Below, in pieces: positions 1 to 11,620 of a stretch of 64,000 nt of DNA (the first letter of the stretch is position 1; every line of letters starts with the position of its first letter). The position numbers and the translations under genes are program-made. The DNA is from Anarhynchus alexandrinus (taxonomy: Eukaryota > Chordata > Aves > Charadriiformes > Charadriidae), in the NCBI GenBank assembly GCA_008711295.1, contig VUYV01000020.1:993558-1057557 (forward strand), given 5' to 3'. The notes below the pieces were generated by a model that did no database searches, had not been told where the DNA came from, and saw only the letters and a list, made by a program, of their open reading frames with translations.

Positions 1-3000
1 CTGTTATCATCTCTGACCAACAGTGTCACCAACTGACCAACACCCTTGTGTGGCAGTCATTTCTTAACTGAAATCATCTATCCGAGCTGCTGCAGCTCCA
101 AATTACACTCACGCCGTCTGGCTTAAAATGCTGCACACGCAACAGAAGGTTTGTCCATTTCTGAAGATCCTCACAGTTAACAGGCCAGGTGCCTCTCCCA
201 GATTACTCGCACAGATGCATCTTACCACAGGGAGAAAGCAGACAGGTACAGCCAACTTTATGGGGCAGCTGTGGAGGGAAGCGAACAAGTATGTGGAGCG
301 GTCAAAGAAAAAAATATGTCTGGCAAGTTCTCATGGTGCCGTCATGTTCCATGAAATTCACATTTTGTGCTAGTGGACAGCCAAGCCTGTAACCACAGAT
401 TTGCTTTAATCACTGGACAGCTCCCACGAGGCTGGACCCAGATTCCCACCCCTGTAATCTGCAGCATTTGATGAAAACAACTTGGATTGAATTAATCTAG
501 GGCTAATAGGCAAAGCTTGCAGTTTGGTTTCCCCTAATTGCTGCCAAAGCAAGATGACATATTTACTGCCTACTCAGACTAATGATGTTTGAAGTGGATA
601 AGGGGAAAAACGAAAAACAAGTTTAGCCTTCACCTCTAAAACGGCTGGATAAACTTGCTAAACGAAACACTATGTACAGCACATTCTTGTGAATGCATGG
701 CACCCAGAATGCAGAGGCATCCCGGCATTTTAATGTCTGCAGACACTTTGAAAAGCAGGATCCTTGACTGGTTACATGCGATTCATTAAAAACCTTCATT
801 TACTGCAAGAAGAGTTCCGCCTGTGTAGCCAAATTACTACTGGGCTGTATCAGATAAGTCTGCCGGTCGTTATTTCCGGTTATACAAGAGTCTAGTTTTT
901 CCTTCTCCCTTACTCCTGGGAGCTGTACACCATTCTCCAGGCATTTTGTAACAGGATTGCAAGTTTCAATCCAGTTGCATCCTGACAATGACCGAACTAA
1001 TTTTTTTTATCTTCAAGGGATATGAAAAAAATCCACTGAGGAGGCCTCAGTTTCAACGGACAGACATATGCAGACCACAAACTACGGGAATTTATACCTT
1101 AGGCTCTGTTATCCTGAGCCTCAGGAGAGGCTAAGAACTGAACTGGCAAAGACAACTGCAGCCCTCCACACCACAACTGAGGCAGGTTGGAATCATGACC
1201 TGCTAGCGCTCACAATGCCTGTTCAGTTGATTAATAACTTTGGAGACATTGGTCCCCCAGTTCTCTGACAGCCAAAGTAACTCATTATGCCACTACTTTA
1301 GACTGTGCTAGTTGCACATGACAAAAGGAAAGTCCTATGAGGTCATATTACTCAGCTCCCTCAGGGGCTAATTCAACACTTCCCTTTTCATAGTGCCTCA
1401 TTCAGTCCAATTACAAGCATCCCAAGCAAAAAAGCTCACACTTTCCCTTCTGTGCAACTGACTGATCTCAGTTTATCAATCTCAAAGGAACCACTGTGAT
1501 CCATCTATTCTGATCTCTTACCAAGTGCAGATTATAGGTTATGCTGTATGAACTAGGCTATATCTTTAACAAAAATAGCTGTTCTCAATTTACAGACTTT
1601 TAGGACAATTAACCACCAGTGAGTAAATTGTGCCGCTGTTTAATTACTCACACAGTTAAATGCCTGCACTTTATTATTTAAGTATTTAAAGATTTTGCTA
1701 CTCATCGCTGCTGCAGCAAAGAAAAATAGCGGAGAGCACTTTTGTGCAGAAAAGGGGGATTTTATTCACCTTAACATTTAAAAGCCTGAAAATCCATGAC
1801 TGGTACAAAGCATTCAAACATGTACGGGACATATTCAAGCAGAAGAGGTGGTCTACTCCAGAACTGAAATTTCTCCTAGCTCTTATCAGCCCCACAGAGA
1901 AATGCTTCTAAATACCGAGGTAAGAAGCTTCTACAATTCTGAAATACCAGTTCACACTGCCCTCTTTAGCTTTTTGTCCTGGTTCTCCTCTATAGCAGGA
2001 GTACTGGATATATATACACCAGACCCATATACATTCAAAAACTACACGATAGCCAGGATGGACATGTTCCTAGTTTGTCTCTTGGGACCCAAATTTCTTA
2101 GGAACTATCTCAGCAATGATTCTCAAGACTCTGGCTGCAGGATCTCTCCTCACATTTGGTTTTTGTCTTGCCTCCATACTGAACAGTAGAAATCAGGATC
2201 TAAGAATCAAACTGAACTGAAGTGTGGAAGAAAACTCATGATCTTAGTTCACTCTACAAACACACCTAAGAATCCCGCTTTACATTGTCTGTTCGGACCA
2301 ACAGCCTACTTCTAATCCTAGAACTCAGGCTCTACCGCATCACATTGTCTAAAACTGCTTCTTTGGTTCTTGATAGCACTGTTATCTCTCCATGCAACAG
2401 TGTTCTACCACAGACAACAGTATAAAGTGAGTCTACATATTAATTTCCAAGATTTAATCCGCTCCCATGGCTCATTTCATCCCTGAGCATCAGTTTATAG
2501 TTTCTCTGGAGCTGTTAATGCGTGACTCACAGAATGCTTTTTGGAAATCTGTAGAACTACCCAGTTTAATGATGATGTTGACTCCTCGCATTTACAAGTC
2601 ACATAAAACTCTATTAACCTTAAGAAAGTATTTTCCAGTGTAACTGATTGGTCTGTTCTGATCACAACACAATTCAGCAAACATGAAGACGAAGAAAATA
2701 GTTGCAAGAAATCACTGCATTCAAACATGGGCAACACAAACCAAAACAAACAGGATTTGTTTTTGTAGTACTTTCCCTACCTTAATGGTATTTGAAATTT
2801 CTCCTCATTTATTATCATCTGCAAATTCATTGTATTTTTAACTTTCCCAGATTGTTGAGAAACCAGAGAACACTAAATACTTCCCTTCCCCAACTTATTT
2901 CACTGTTTAATACTGCATCCAGCCTGAGTCAGAATCACTGGCACCACTCAGATCCTAGACAATTTAATTTCTGCAACACAGGCTTTGAAAGATAATAAAC

Positions 3001-4449
3001 TGATATTTCATTTACATCTCACATCTGTTGTTTCACCTGCCTGGAGTAATTGCAAGTATTTTGTATGGCACTATTTCTGTATTCATGTTCTTCATAATTC
3101 GTGACTCATGATTAGTCCTATCCAACAGGTTATTTGTTTTTACTCCTAGTTGATACCATTTTACTTGGAATTTGCAACATTTGATTTACCAAGTGGTAAT
3201 CATCAGCATCATTCTCTTTCCTCTCTCAGCTACTTAGTATTTTGCTTGCTCTTTTCAAACCATTTAGTGATTCCTTAGAATTTTTTTTCCACACTTTAAA
3301 AAAAATCCTGCAAATGAAGCAATATATTTGTTGGCTAATTACCTTAAGATCTTGTGACTACATGCAATCCAGGCCTGCTGGCCTGTACCTAATTCAATGC
3401 TTAAGTTACTTCTGTACCTGTTTTTTCCTGTTGTTTTACATTTGCAAGATTGCCATTACTACCTAGATATTATAACATAATTTTTCTTTTGTGTGTGTAC
3501 TAGGACTGCACGTGAGCAGCTTAGTCATTCTACAGCCAACATGGCTTTCAGTGCCCTTCTCTCATTAATGGACTTTCTTTCTCACAAATAGTTCTTTTCC
3601 TCCAGATGCATTTGTATCTCCCTCGCCCTAATCCTATTGACATTAACTGATTCTGAGTTTTCTGTTGCTTTATCTTAGTAACAGCATATTCTTGTCTGGT
3701 TTTCTTCTTTTCTAATTCCAGTACTGGGTTTTTAGCTTGCAAGGCAGGCACTTCGTCCTTTTGTAAACTTATGTTTGAATGACCTCTTGCAAAATTACAC
3801 TCTGCATCTTCTATCTCACACTTCTTATTCTAAAGTGCTCTTGACTGTTGTGCTTTTGTTTCAAAGCATTACAGGATTTCCCTCCTATCTTCTACATTTA
3901 GTGTTAGTAATCATTTCATTAGTTAATAAACTTCTCATTAGAGTTTCCTGCAAAAACCTTGAATCAAACCTGTTTTTTCTGTTGCAAGGGATGTAAACAC
4001 ATATGCTCTCCTTCATACCCATCAAGAATTTTAAAAGTTTTATACAAAACAGTTACTACCTTACTGGACAATGACCCAATGAGTTAGAACAGGCCTGAAT
4101 CAGTTGACTAAATGTTGCATTCCAGTTTGATTCTCCTGGAAGTGCAATGCTGAAAGGCAGCTGGGCAGAAAAGAGATGCACAGCCTTCTCAGATCAGATG
4201 GCCATGTGTATAATTTCAAACCTCCTATTAGATATGAGCTCATCCTTCTTTTTCTCAGGAACACCATCAGCTAAGGCAAACAATTGCTATGTAGGAAGCT
4301 CTTGGTACACCCAAGAGAAGCAGAGACGTAGTTAACTATCTTTACTACACCCAGCAAAAGACGAGAGGGTCAGGATGTGCAGTATATAGATCCGAGAGCA
4401 GTATTTATCCAGCTGTGAGGATGGGGGAGCTCTACTTTATTAAACTTAC
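1..4449 (-). other. MRPS18A: MRPS18A intron 3 (incomplete at window edge)
   Basis: AT-rich sequence after the exon 3 donor, running out of the window. I looked on the minus strand for the conserved C-terminal blocks of MRPS18A (equivalents of LLLSQFIRP, ITGLC and the LNRYLTRW-like region) and did not find them. The most economical reading is that all of this is intron 3 and that exons 4 onward lie before position 1. A short exon that I failed to recognise cannot be excluded. No repeats of note were seen. Confidence 0.6.
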
Positions 4450-4554
4450 CACATAATTATACTTATGCTTCAGGTTCCAGCGACAGATGGGACACTGGCC
4501 AGAGGGGTTTGGTGGAGTTGGTGTTTCAGCATCCTCTATAATTCTCCCTTCAAT
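4450..4554 (-). CDS. MRPS18A: MRPS18A coding exon 3 (conserved CPIC block)
   Basis: Third coding exon, opening in phase 0 after an acceptor (CCTAG). It encodes IEGRI, a Pro/Thr-rich linker, and then [19 protein letters not shown]. The [19 protein letters not shown] stretch appears identical to human MRPS18A as I recall it and is diagnostic for the gene. The CPIC pair is a CxxC motif typical of this bS18 paralogue and suited to metal or Fe-S binding. The donor at 4449 (GTAAGT) would add one Val after NY. An overlapping GT three bases upstream (intron starting at 4452) would end the exon at NY. The rest of the S18 domain (the DVLLLSQF region onward in human) should lie in exons that were not found here. 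Confidence 0.97.
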
Positions 4555-7500
4555 CTAGGCAACAATTGAAAGAATATAATGATCAGGCATAGTCACAGAT
4601 ACCTGCATCTGTGACTTGAGGAATACTTTTCATCAAGTCCATGTTGACCAGTATTGCGCAGATGTAAGGGGAACAGCATTATTCAACTAGCTTATATACA
4701 GATCTATCAAGCACTTTGGATATACACAGACTGTGGGGAAAAGAACAGATCCAAGGGGTATAGAGAACCATTTGGTAACTTCTTGTATATGTTTTACTAA
4801 ATGTAAACTAGTTCACAGTCAGTGTGAAGTTCTCATAGTTGCCTGAATTCCATTTACTGCAGCACTCCTTTGAATCACTATGCCTTAAAATTGCAGTGGC
4901 CCATTATTGAAAAGCTTTAAAACACATTTTTTTCTGGGAATAAGAGACTGTCACAGAATAGCAGATGCACGCTGTGGACCAAAACATGCAGGGGCTTACT
5001 ACATTATAAATCACCAACAGGGAAAATTCTGAGCAAATGTTAAAGTTCAGAAAGGACTGTTAGGAGATGTCTGTGGGTTTGTGGTTTTCTTTCTTTTTTT
5101 TTTTTTAAATACCAATATTTTATATTTTATCCAGTTTAATTCCCTGAACAATTCCTTTAGGAGACCATTTTATAATCTTTTCTATATCACTAAAGTGGTG
5201 ACATCTAACACTCAAGTTTTCTCAAAAGTAATATGCAAAGAGATGTAGAAGGTGTGTGTGGGAAGAACTTGAGAAATTTGTTTTCTAAATGTAGATATGT
5301 TAGGAATATAAAGTGTATCTACACGTGTGCTTGTCTTTTTTTGAGAACTTATGAATAGAAGCAAAAGCTATCTCAAATTGCAGCTGAATGGACAGAAAAG
5401 ACAGTAAAACTAAGCCTTTTTTTACCTCCAAAGTATTTTGGAAGTTTCTTCTGGTCAACTTAAGATTGAAACCAGATTTTGAACACCAACTGACAGCCTC
5501 AAATAGCACAAACACCAGAGAGTTTAAAAAGAAACCCTGGGTGGAATGCAATGTTATTTTTAAGAAAAAAGCTGACTGGTTTAGACTGAACCATCAGGTT
5601 CTGTGCCTGAAAACCTGGGAAAAGAAAAGCATGACATTTTCTGTAAGTGTGCATGGGACACTGGCCTCCAGCTGAACGGTCAGAACTATTTTATACCATG
5701 GATTTGTGTCTTTCTCATCTAGTGATGGCAAAATGGAAACAGGTAACTTATTTGTAGTTCAAGCATCTTGGTACCTCAAAAAGAGATCAATTTTTAAGTA
5801 AGATTCCTCCCCCCACAAGTACAACAACCAGTTTTACAAAAACAAAAAAGTAACTATGAATACAAAATACAGGCTAGTATCTAATTTTCTGTTCATTGGT
5901 AAAGTTATTTTCTGGGAAGACGGCGTATCTGGTCTTGTTTCTTGCCAGTCTGGCTTCACACTGTACTTTGAATGTAATTCCATCTTGGAAATGAATAAAG
6001 ATTCAGAATGCTACGTCAGTATCAATTTTTCTTGAGATAAATTTCGCTGTACAGTTTTTGGCAATTACTCCCCAACTACTGAGGATATTCATAGTGTTAA
6101 CCCACTCAGTTATTATTCTTCTGTTAGAGAACTAAGAGGCAATACAGGGGCTCTACATTTCCAGCATGCTGATGAAATCCAGATTTCTCTGGGATTCATT
6201 CATCTGGTTCATGTCAAATGCTTCCTTCAATACCGAGAAAAGGAAGGACATGTAGAAAGATGAGCATAGAAAGATGGATTCAGAAAAGACTGACGTAGAG
6301 TTGGTAGGATAAATGGAGTGACCAGAGGATATGCTGAGAAACGTATCAGCGTTTCAGTTGGTCATTTTACACCATTTGTTACAAGATTTTCCTCATCTAG
6401 GGGCACTGACAGATCCTAGATTGATGCTACGATATTATACAGTAGAAATACCCAAGTCTCCCTTATGCTTCTACAGTGGGCCAGGAAGAATTATTTTTCT
6501 AAAGGGCTCTGCTACTGCAATGCATACCTTTTTTACTTCGAGCCTCAGTTAATGTACTGGGACTTTGCAATTAAAATTTACATCCCCTTGGAAACTGAGT
6601 GCAAAGTACAGCAATCCACTGTGTGTGTCCTGCTGGTGTGCACACTCCCCCCTTGTTTTGTCAGGACATGCTTGCAAGCTCTTCTCTTCAGGTCTCTGGA
6701 CAAAGATTAGAAGCCTGGTACTTGAAGAGAAGAAAAAGAAACTTTCCATCACACCTACTGTCACAACTTAAACTTATTTTTGTTGACAGTCTTAACAGAT
6801 CTTGCTAACTGCGATATTCTATTTGATATTACATATCTACAGTATAAGTAACCTGCTCCATTCAGCTTTCAAACATGATGATGTTGACTAATACAAATAC
6901 AACAAGAAGGAAACTCAGACTTTCAAAGGCATGAACAACCAGGTTTTGTCTGTTTCATTAGCAAGCAAAAAAGTCTGTCCCCTCCTTATTATTTATGTAT
7001 ATGTAGATAAGCATTTAGTGCACTGGGTTATAGTTATTCCCAAATAATTCCCACTCCACTCTCCCCAGTGTATTTACACATTTCAAAATATCTGCTCTAC
7101 CCGTTTCCAGCCAAGGCATCGATTGCTACTGGCATATGTGATGTGTGTGGAATAATGCAATCTCTTCCCTCCATCCCCAGTAATTTCAGTGCTGCTTCTA
7201 AAAAACAACAATTCTCTTAATAAAGTGCAATAGATCAGACAGTGTTAATTAAATACAATTCTAATGCTACTGCTTTGGTCTTTTCCTTCCTCTCTTAAGC
7301 CATAGCTGAGAAAATACTCTTCTTTATCAGTTAGTTCAGAACTTCTGTTTTATTTTCGGGAGCAGTTTTCCTTTAGTGTTTAGGGTCTTCCTTTGATGAT
7401 ACCCCTTTCACTGAAAATATTTTTCTCACCAAATACGTTACAAGACGTAAGCTTTGTACCACCTGCAGTCCCTACATCACACACAGTGATTAACAAAACA

Positions 7501-8150
7501 CAACACAGATCAAAGGGAAGTGACATGTGTGGCACACAGCCAGCACAGAACCATCTTGCGATGCCACATCGTGTTGCCGGCCCAGGGTGAAGTGCCAAAG
7601 ACACCAGGCAAACCTCCTTCAGGCCTGCCCACACTCGAGAGGATGCCAAGTGTCGCTACTTTACGAAACAAACCCATCCAAAGAACTGCCTCTTGCGTTT
7701 TGGGTCCTGAATGCCTCCGGTCAGGGCTTCCAACTTTATACCAGGGGTGTGGTGAAGGGTTTGGCACTCATGGGTGGCTCCGACCGGAGCAGCAGCACCA
7801 CCACCACTATCACCAGCAACAGTGTGACGATCCCAACCTTTAGCTGCCAAACCCTCCATCTNTGACCGGAGCAGCAGCACCATCACCACCATCACCCCAA
7901 CCTTTAGCTGCCAAACCCTCCATCTAGCTCACCCACACTCACAACACACTCCTGCCTTGGTTTTGCCTTTGCACCCTGGGATGCCTTTCAAGCACAAAAG
8001 CGATCCTCTGGATTTTTTATTTTTTCCCCCCAATTTGGGCGGGGAGGGGATGACAACAACAGACAGGGACACACACTCACAACGGGCGGCTGCAAGAGGG
8101 AGAAGCGACGGCAAGGGCAGCTACTGAGGAAAAGGGGTGCAGGGACTTAC
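4555..8150 (-). other. MRPS18A: MRPS18A intron 2
   Basis: About 3.6 kb of AT-rich sequence between exons 2 and 3 of MRPS18A. It contains a 13-T run at 5094-5106 and an imperfect tandem duplication near its 5' end (7782-7925). The short open frames on both strands show no recognisable protein. No other gene, RNA gene or mobile element was identified. Confidence 0.85.
7782..7925. repeat. Imperfect tandem duplication in MRPS18A intron 2
   Basis: Two head-to-tail copies of a unit that begins GACCGGAGCAGCAGCACCA and ends CCAAACCCTCCATCT. The copies are at 7782-7861 (80 bases) and 7864-7925 (62 bases). The second copy lacks roughly 18 bases of the CAC/CAG-rich middle. The ambiguous base at 7862 falls exactly on the junction, suggesting read disagreement or length variation at this minisatellite-like locus. 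Confidence 0.85.
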
Positions 8151-8182
8151 TGTGGTCGTGTTGCCTTCAGTCACCTCCACAA
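8151..8182 (-). CDS. MRPS18A: MRPS18A coding exon 2 (32-nt micro-exon)
   Basis: A very short internal exon, bounded by an acceptor ending TTGTTGCAG on the minus strand and a consensus donor GTAAGT (8150-8145). Joined to the last base of exon 1, it encodes VVEVTEGNTTT in frame and ends in phase 0. From memory, human MRPS18A has a very similar segment (VVETQEGKTT) directly after its presequence. It is far too short to stand out as an ORF. Exact frame continuity with exons 1 and 3, plus near-ideal splice sites on both sides, make the assignment strong. It probably forms the start of the mature protein just after presequence cleavage. Confidence 0.93.
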
Positions 8183-8310
8183 CTGCAACAACAACAAAGA
8201 ATAAATAAATAAGAGAGATAGGAGGGCAAAACGAGGCTCATTCAGCCTAAAGGAAACAGTATTTTTGAGGGGGGAGAAGGTGAAATACAGTGAATGCAAC
8301 CGTCTCTCAC
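8183..8310 (-). other. MRPS18A: MRPS18A intron 1
   Basis: A 128-base intron between exons 1 and 2 of MRPS18A on the minus strand, with a GTGAGA donor and a TTGTTGTTGTTGCAG-type acceptor. The acceptor end is a run of GTT repeats that doubles as the polypyrimidine tract. Nothing else was recognised in it. Confidence 0.88.
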
Positions 8311-8404
8311 CACCGCAGTGAGGCAACGAGGNGGCCCAAGCGTTTCCGAAAAACCCGGTGAACAACCGCCTCAACCCTCCGCGCAGCAGGCTGGGCGCCG
8401 CCAT
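8311..8404 (-). CDS. MRPS18A: MRPS18A coding exon 1 (start codon and mitochondrial presequence)
   Basis: First coding exon of mitochondrial ribosomal protein S18A (mL66), a nuclear-encoded subunit of the mitochondrial large ribosomal subunit. Translation starts at the ATG at 8404-8402 and gives 31 codons plus one base (phase 1). The N-terminus (MAAPSLLRGGLRRLF...) is rich in Arg and Leu with no acidic residues, as expected of a cleavable mitochondrial targeting sequence. The exon ends at a consensus donor (G|GTGAGA, intron starting at 8310). Codon 25 contains the ambiguous base N at 8332, so one residue is unknown. The start is supported by the CpG-island setting, the Met-Ala-Ala context, and in-frame joining to exon 2. 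The presequence is poorly conserved between species, so identification rests on the downstream exons. Confidence 0.9.
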
Positions 8405-8575
8405 CTTGCCGTCGCCGGCGCTGCCGTCACTCCCGCTTCCGCCGGCGGGAAGGCGGGCTCTGCCGCCGCCATTTTGATGCGCGCCTCTCCCCCGCCCCTG
8501 TCACCTGAGGGGAAGGAGGGAGCAGGGGGTTGTTATTCCCCAGCCCAGCGTAGTCCGCCCTAGGGTGGTTTTCCT
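8405..8575 (-). promoter_or_regulatory. MRPS18A CpG-island promoter, possibly bidirectional
   Basis: A dense CpG patch immediately upstream of the MRPS18A start codon, in an otherwise AT-rich neighbourhood. Motifs include two YY1-type elements. One overlaps the start codon (CAAGATGGCGGC on minus, 8397-8408) and the second is CAAAATGGCGGC on minus at 8465-8476. There is also an ETS-like GGCGGAAGC (8435-8443) and an E2F-like GGCGGGAA (8444-8451). No TATA box is visible. This architecture is typical of constitutive nuclear genes for mitochondrial and ribosomal proteins. CpG-island promoters often fire in both directions, so a plus-strand transcript is possible but not shown. Confidence 0.8.
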
Positions 8576-8601
8576 TATTTTTTTCGTTTGTTTTAAGGTT
8601 T

Positions 8602-8662
8602 GGTGGTGGGTTGTTTTTTTTTTTTGCTTGTTTGTTTTTTTGTTTCTTGGGGGTTTTTTTTG
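8602..8662. repeat. T/G-rich low-complexity tract
   Basis: A tract of T runs separated by single G, GC or C bases on the plus strand, just upstream of the MRPS18A promoter island. It is simple sequence with no coding signal. On the other strand it is A-rich and produces a Lys/Asn-rich open frame that is not a gene. Confidence 0.8.
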
Positions 8663-11513
8663 AGCTTGTGTCAGCTTGGGATGGAGGTGAATCTAGAGGT
8701 AGTGCTGGCTTCATGTTATGGAGGACTGAGCTACACTCCTGCCACAGCTCCCGAGTCTCTCCTGGCTCTCCAGTGAGAGAGCAAGGGGCAGTTTAGCTTA
8801 AACTATATGGTGGAGAGGCTCCGCTGTTTGTATGGGCTCAGGGGTGACTCCCACATCGGGGTGTTTCAGGCCAGCTGTGGGGTGCAGGGAGGGGGCTGGT
8901 TTCAAATCTGCCTGTTTCGTGTGTGTATCTGCCAGGGGTGCTGAGGTCAATGGATGTTCCTGCACTGGCTTGTGTAATTCGGCAGGTGAAGATTTGAAGC
9001 AGCGTGTTGCCAGGCTGTAATCTTACTCTTGTAACCAGTCAGTCCAATTCACATGCCTTCTATTTTTGTTTTAATATCACTTGCCTTTGGCAGGTCTCAA
9101 GTAGCTTGTAGGCTGCTGAGAGATCACTTCTCCCATCATCTTTCTTAGCACGCCTCATCTCTTAGCTTCTTCCGCCTGTCTTTGGTGGAAGGTAGCCTAG
9201 AGGTGCCAGTTGAGTGGGGTGCATCAGATAGCTGGGACGTTAGATACCAACAAACCATTCTCTTTAGATGGTAATGCTGTATCTTCATGAAAAGTGTACT
9301 TGAGTTGAACTATATTTGATAGCAATGGTCATTCGTGGGATTTCCCCAAGTGCTGCTTTGCTTTCTCTTTGTCATCTTGAGTCTTTAAAGAATCCAGGAA
9401 GCAAAACTAACGGAGTGAGATAAAATCCCTTAGGAATCACGTGCATTGATGGACATTCATGCCGTTCTATTCTGTCAGGGTTAACAGTATTCATGCAAGA
9501 CGTATTTTTTTTTTTTTTTTAGTTTCTAGTGAAAATGTGGTATAAAATATAAATTGTGACATAAATGTAAAATACAATGTAAAATAAAATGTGATCTTCC
9601 TGTCTCGGGATGTCTTCCACCTCCTTTCTTGTGTTTGTTACGCTTGCTTCTTGTTACAGTATGGTTTGAAAACGTTTGCCCCTCTGGGACAGTGGGACAA
9701 GGCTTTTTACTTGTTTGTGTAGTCCTGGATAAAACTGGACAGGTTCTTCAGGTGGTATCGTCATCCCATTAGCCTGTAGAACAGGCAACCAGACCAGAAA
9801 ATGCATGCAAATCTGTTTCCGTGGCAGATCTAAACACTCAACTCTGGGACTTTCCGAAGAAGTGGGAATGAAGGCAGGGCTTCTGGCCAGACTCTTGCGC
9901 TCTATGCCAAGCAATGAAAGCAGGGCCATCCCAGTTATTCAGAGAACAAATTGAGTAAGAACGCTTGCCGGAAGAGACCTCTTCCTTTCTCGCCGCATTA
10001 TGCTATATAGTGATTTCTAGAAGCAGGGTGATCTTTAGCTTGTCCAAAAGCTTAAACATAAGAGCCAAACAAAATATTTACTGCCATCCAGTTGAGGGAT
10101 AACTTCCTTATGAGGAGAAGGAACATTGCTAGGCACAGTGGTGTAGTGATGTCACATTTGTATGAGTTGTTGTTTTTTCTTTTTTTTCTTTATATAGAGA
10201 GTTTTATCCTAGTGGAAGGAGTTTGGCTGCAACAACCTGACAGCAGAGTTTATTCAAGGGCTTAAATTAAATGCAATTTCTTCTGCTGGCTTCCTTGCCT
10301 CTTGTGATGGGGAAAACTGAAGGGGTGACTCTCTTCATGGGATAGAAACCAACAGTTGGTAAGAACAGTGCTGGCTCACCATGGTAAAGATATGTAGAGA
10401 GATGCTTAGGGGCTGTTCAAGAGCTTCTTTGTGTCATAGGACCTTTGATGAAGATACTTAAGCAGCACTATGGCTTTTGGTTGGACAGAAAGAGGCCAGC
10501 AACATGGTGATAGTTCAGATACAGTGAGTACTCCATCTGCTCGCCTCACCTACAAACAAATGCTGTCTCTAAAAGAATTTAAGTGGCACATAATCTAATG
10601 GAAAGGAGGAAAATAGTTGCTTTCTTAAAAACCTGCAGTCTTCAAGTTGAGTGAATTGTCTCTTCTCCCAAGATGTTTTCTTTGTCTTCTGAGTATTTTC
10701 TACAAATGTTAGCAATGCAGACCATCGAGTCCCAAGGAGACAAACAAAGCATGCGCCAATTTGAGTTGAAGCCGATCATCTCTTTCCAAGTTTGGAAATT
10801 AGACATATTTCTGATTTCTTGCAGATAATTTTTGGGTGTGTTTATTTCATCAAGCACTTGTATTGCGGGGAAAAGAAAAATAGCCCAGAAGACTATGTCA
10901 GTGTACAAGAAAGAGGAAAGACAGTGATTTTCTTTCTGTAAGTCAGTTCAGCCATGGTCTGTGATTTGTCAGCACTGCGGAGGGTCATCCAGTTTAGACA
11001 GAACTGGATGTTTCCAAGGAGTGGAACGGAATGTCACCGGCCATTGAAGGATGGCTCCTTTTCCTTTTGAATTAAAACTAAATTTACGCTCCCAAGTATG
11101 GGTCTGGTCAGGAGCAAGGGGGTATCGTATTTTACATGAGAGACTTATGTCCTAATTGCTTATGGCCTCTAGACATTTTATGGGACTGTTCTCAAAGAAA
11201 TGGTATTCCCTTGTTTGAACTGCTTTGGGATTAGACATTGTAGATGTTCTGTAAGGCTCCATTTGTCTTTTTGTACTAATTTGCCTTCTGTGTTCTGTTC
11301 TTGTCTGAAAAATGGAATATGTTTTGCTATTTTTCTTATTTCCTATAATGTATTACTATTTTTCTGCTTCCAACTACAAAGAAACTTCTCTGGTCCTTTG
11401 GGCCTTTTCTGGTCCATTGGATGCTAATGGATGACATGTATATCTGCTCCAGAGCCTTACCCGTGCAAATAGCTTATGAAGCCGGAGGCTGTTCCAACCA
11501 AACATGATTAAAA
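8663..11513. other. Intergenic sequence upstream of MRPS18A
   Basis: Non-coding sequence of intermediate GC content. It contains a 16-T run at 9505-9520 and a second T-rich patch near 10170-10190. The open frames are short with no recognisable protein. No exon, RNA gene or repeat family was recognised. Confidence 0.6.
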
Positions 11514-11620
11514 GTCATAGAAATCGAGATGGAAAAAGCTATTAGGTCACGTAGTTCCCACACGCGCCCCCCGGACCAGTACAGGTTTGTTTCCAATGGT
11601 ACATTTTTGGTGCTTTCCAG
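11514..11620 (-). mobile_element. Old degraded CR1-like 3' fragment (antisense)
   Basis: The block starts TCATAGAAATCGAGATGGAAAA and continues through a 'taggtcac-gtagttccc' stretch to 'accagtacaggtttgttt'. It resembles the reverse complement of the 3' end of ancient amniote CR1 elements. Those have the form tcatagaatc...gatggaaagga...aggtcatctagtcca...ctgcaggattgttcc. By that reading the element lies on the minus strand and only its last hundred or so bases survive. It is heavily diverged, so the subfamily cannot be given. Confidence 0.5.

Noticed and set aside
1..4440. Remaining MRPS18A exons on the minus strand
   Set aside because: Reverse-complement searches by eye for the conserved C-terminal blocks gave no match. 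The short frames here (for example 800-988) do not resemble the protein.
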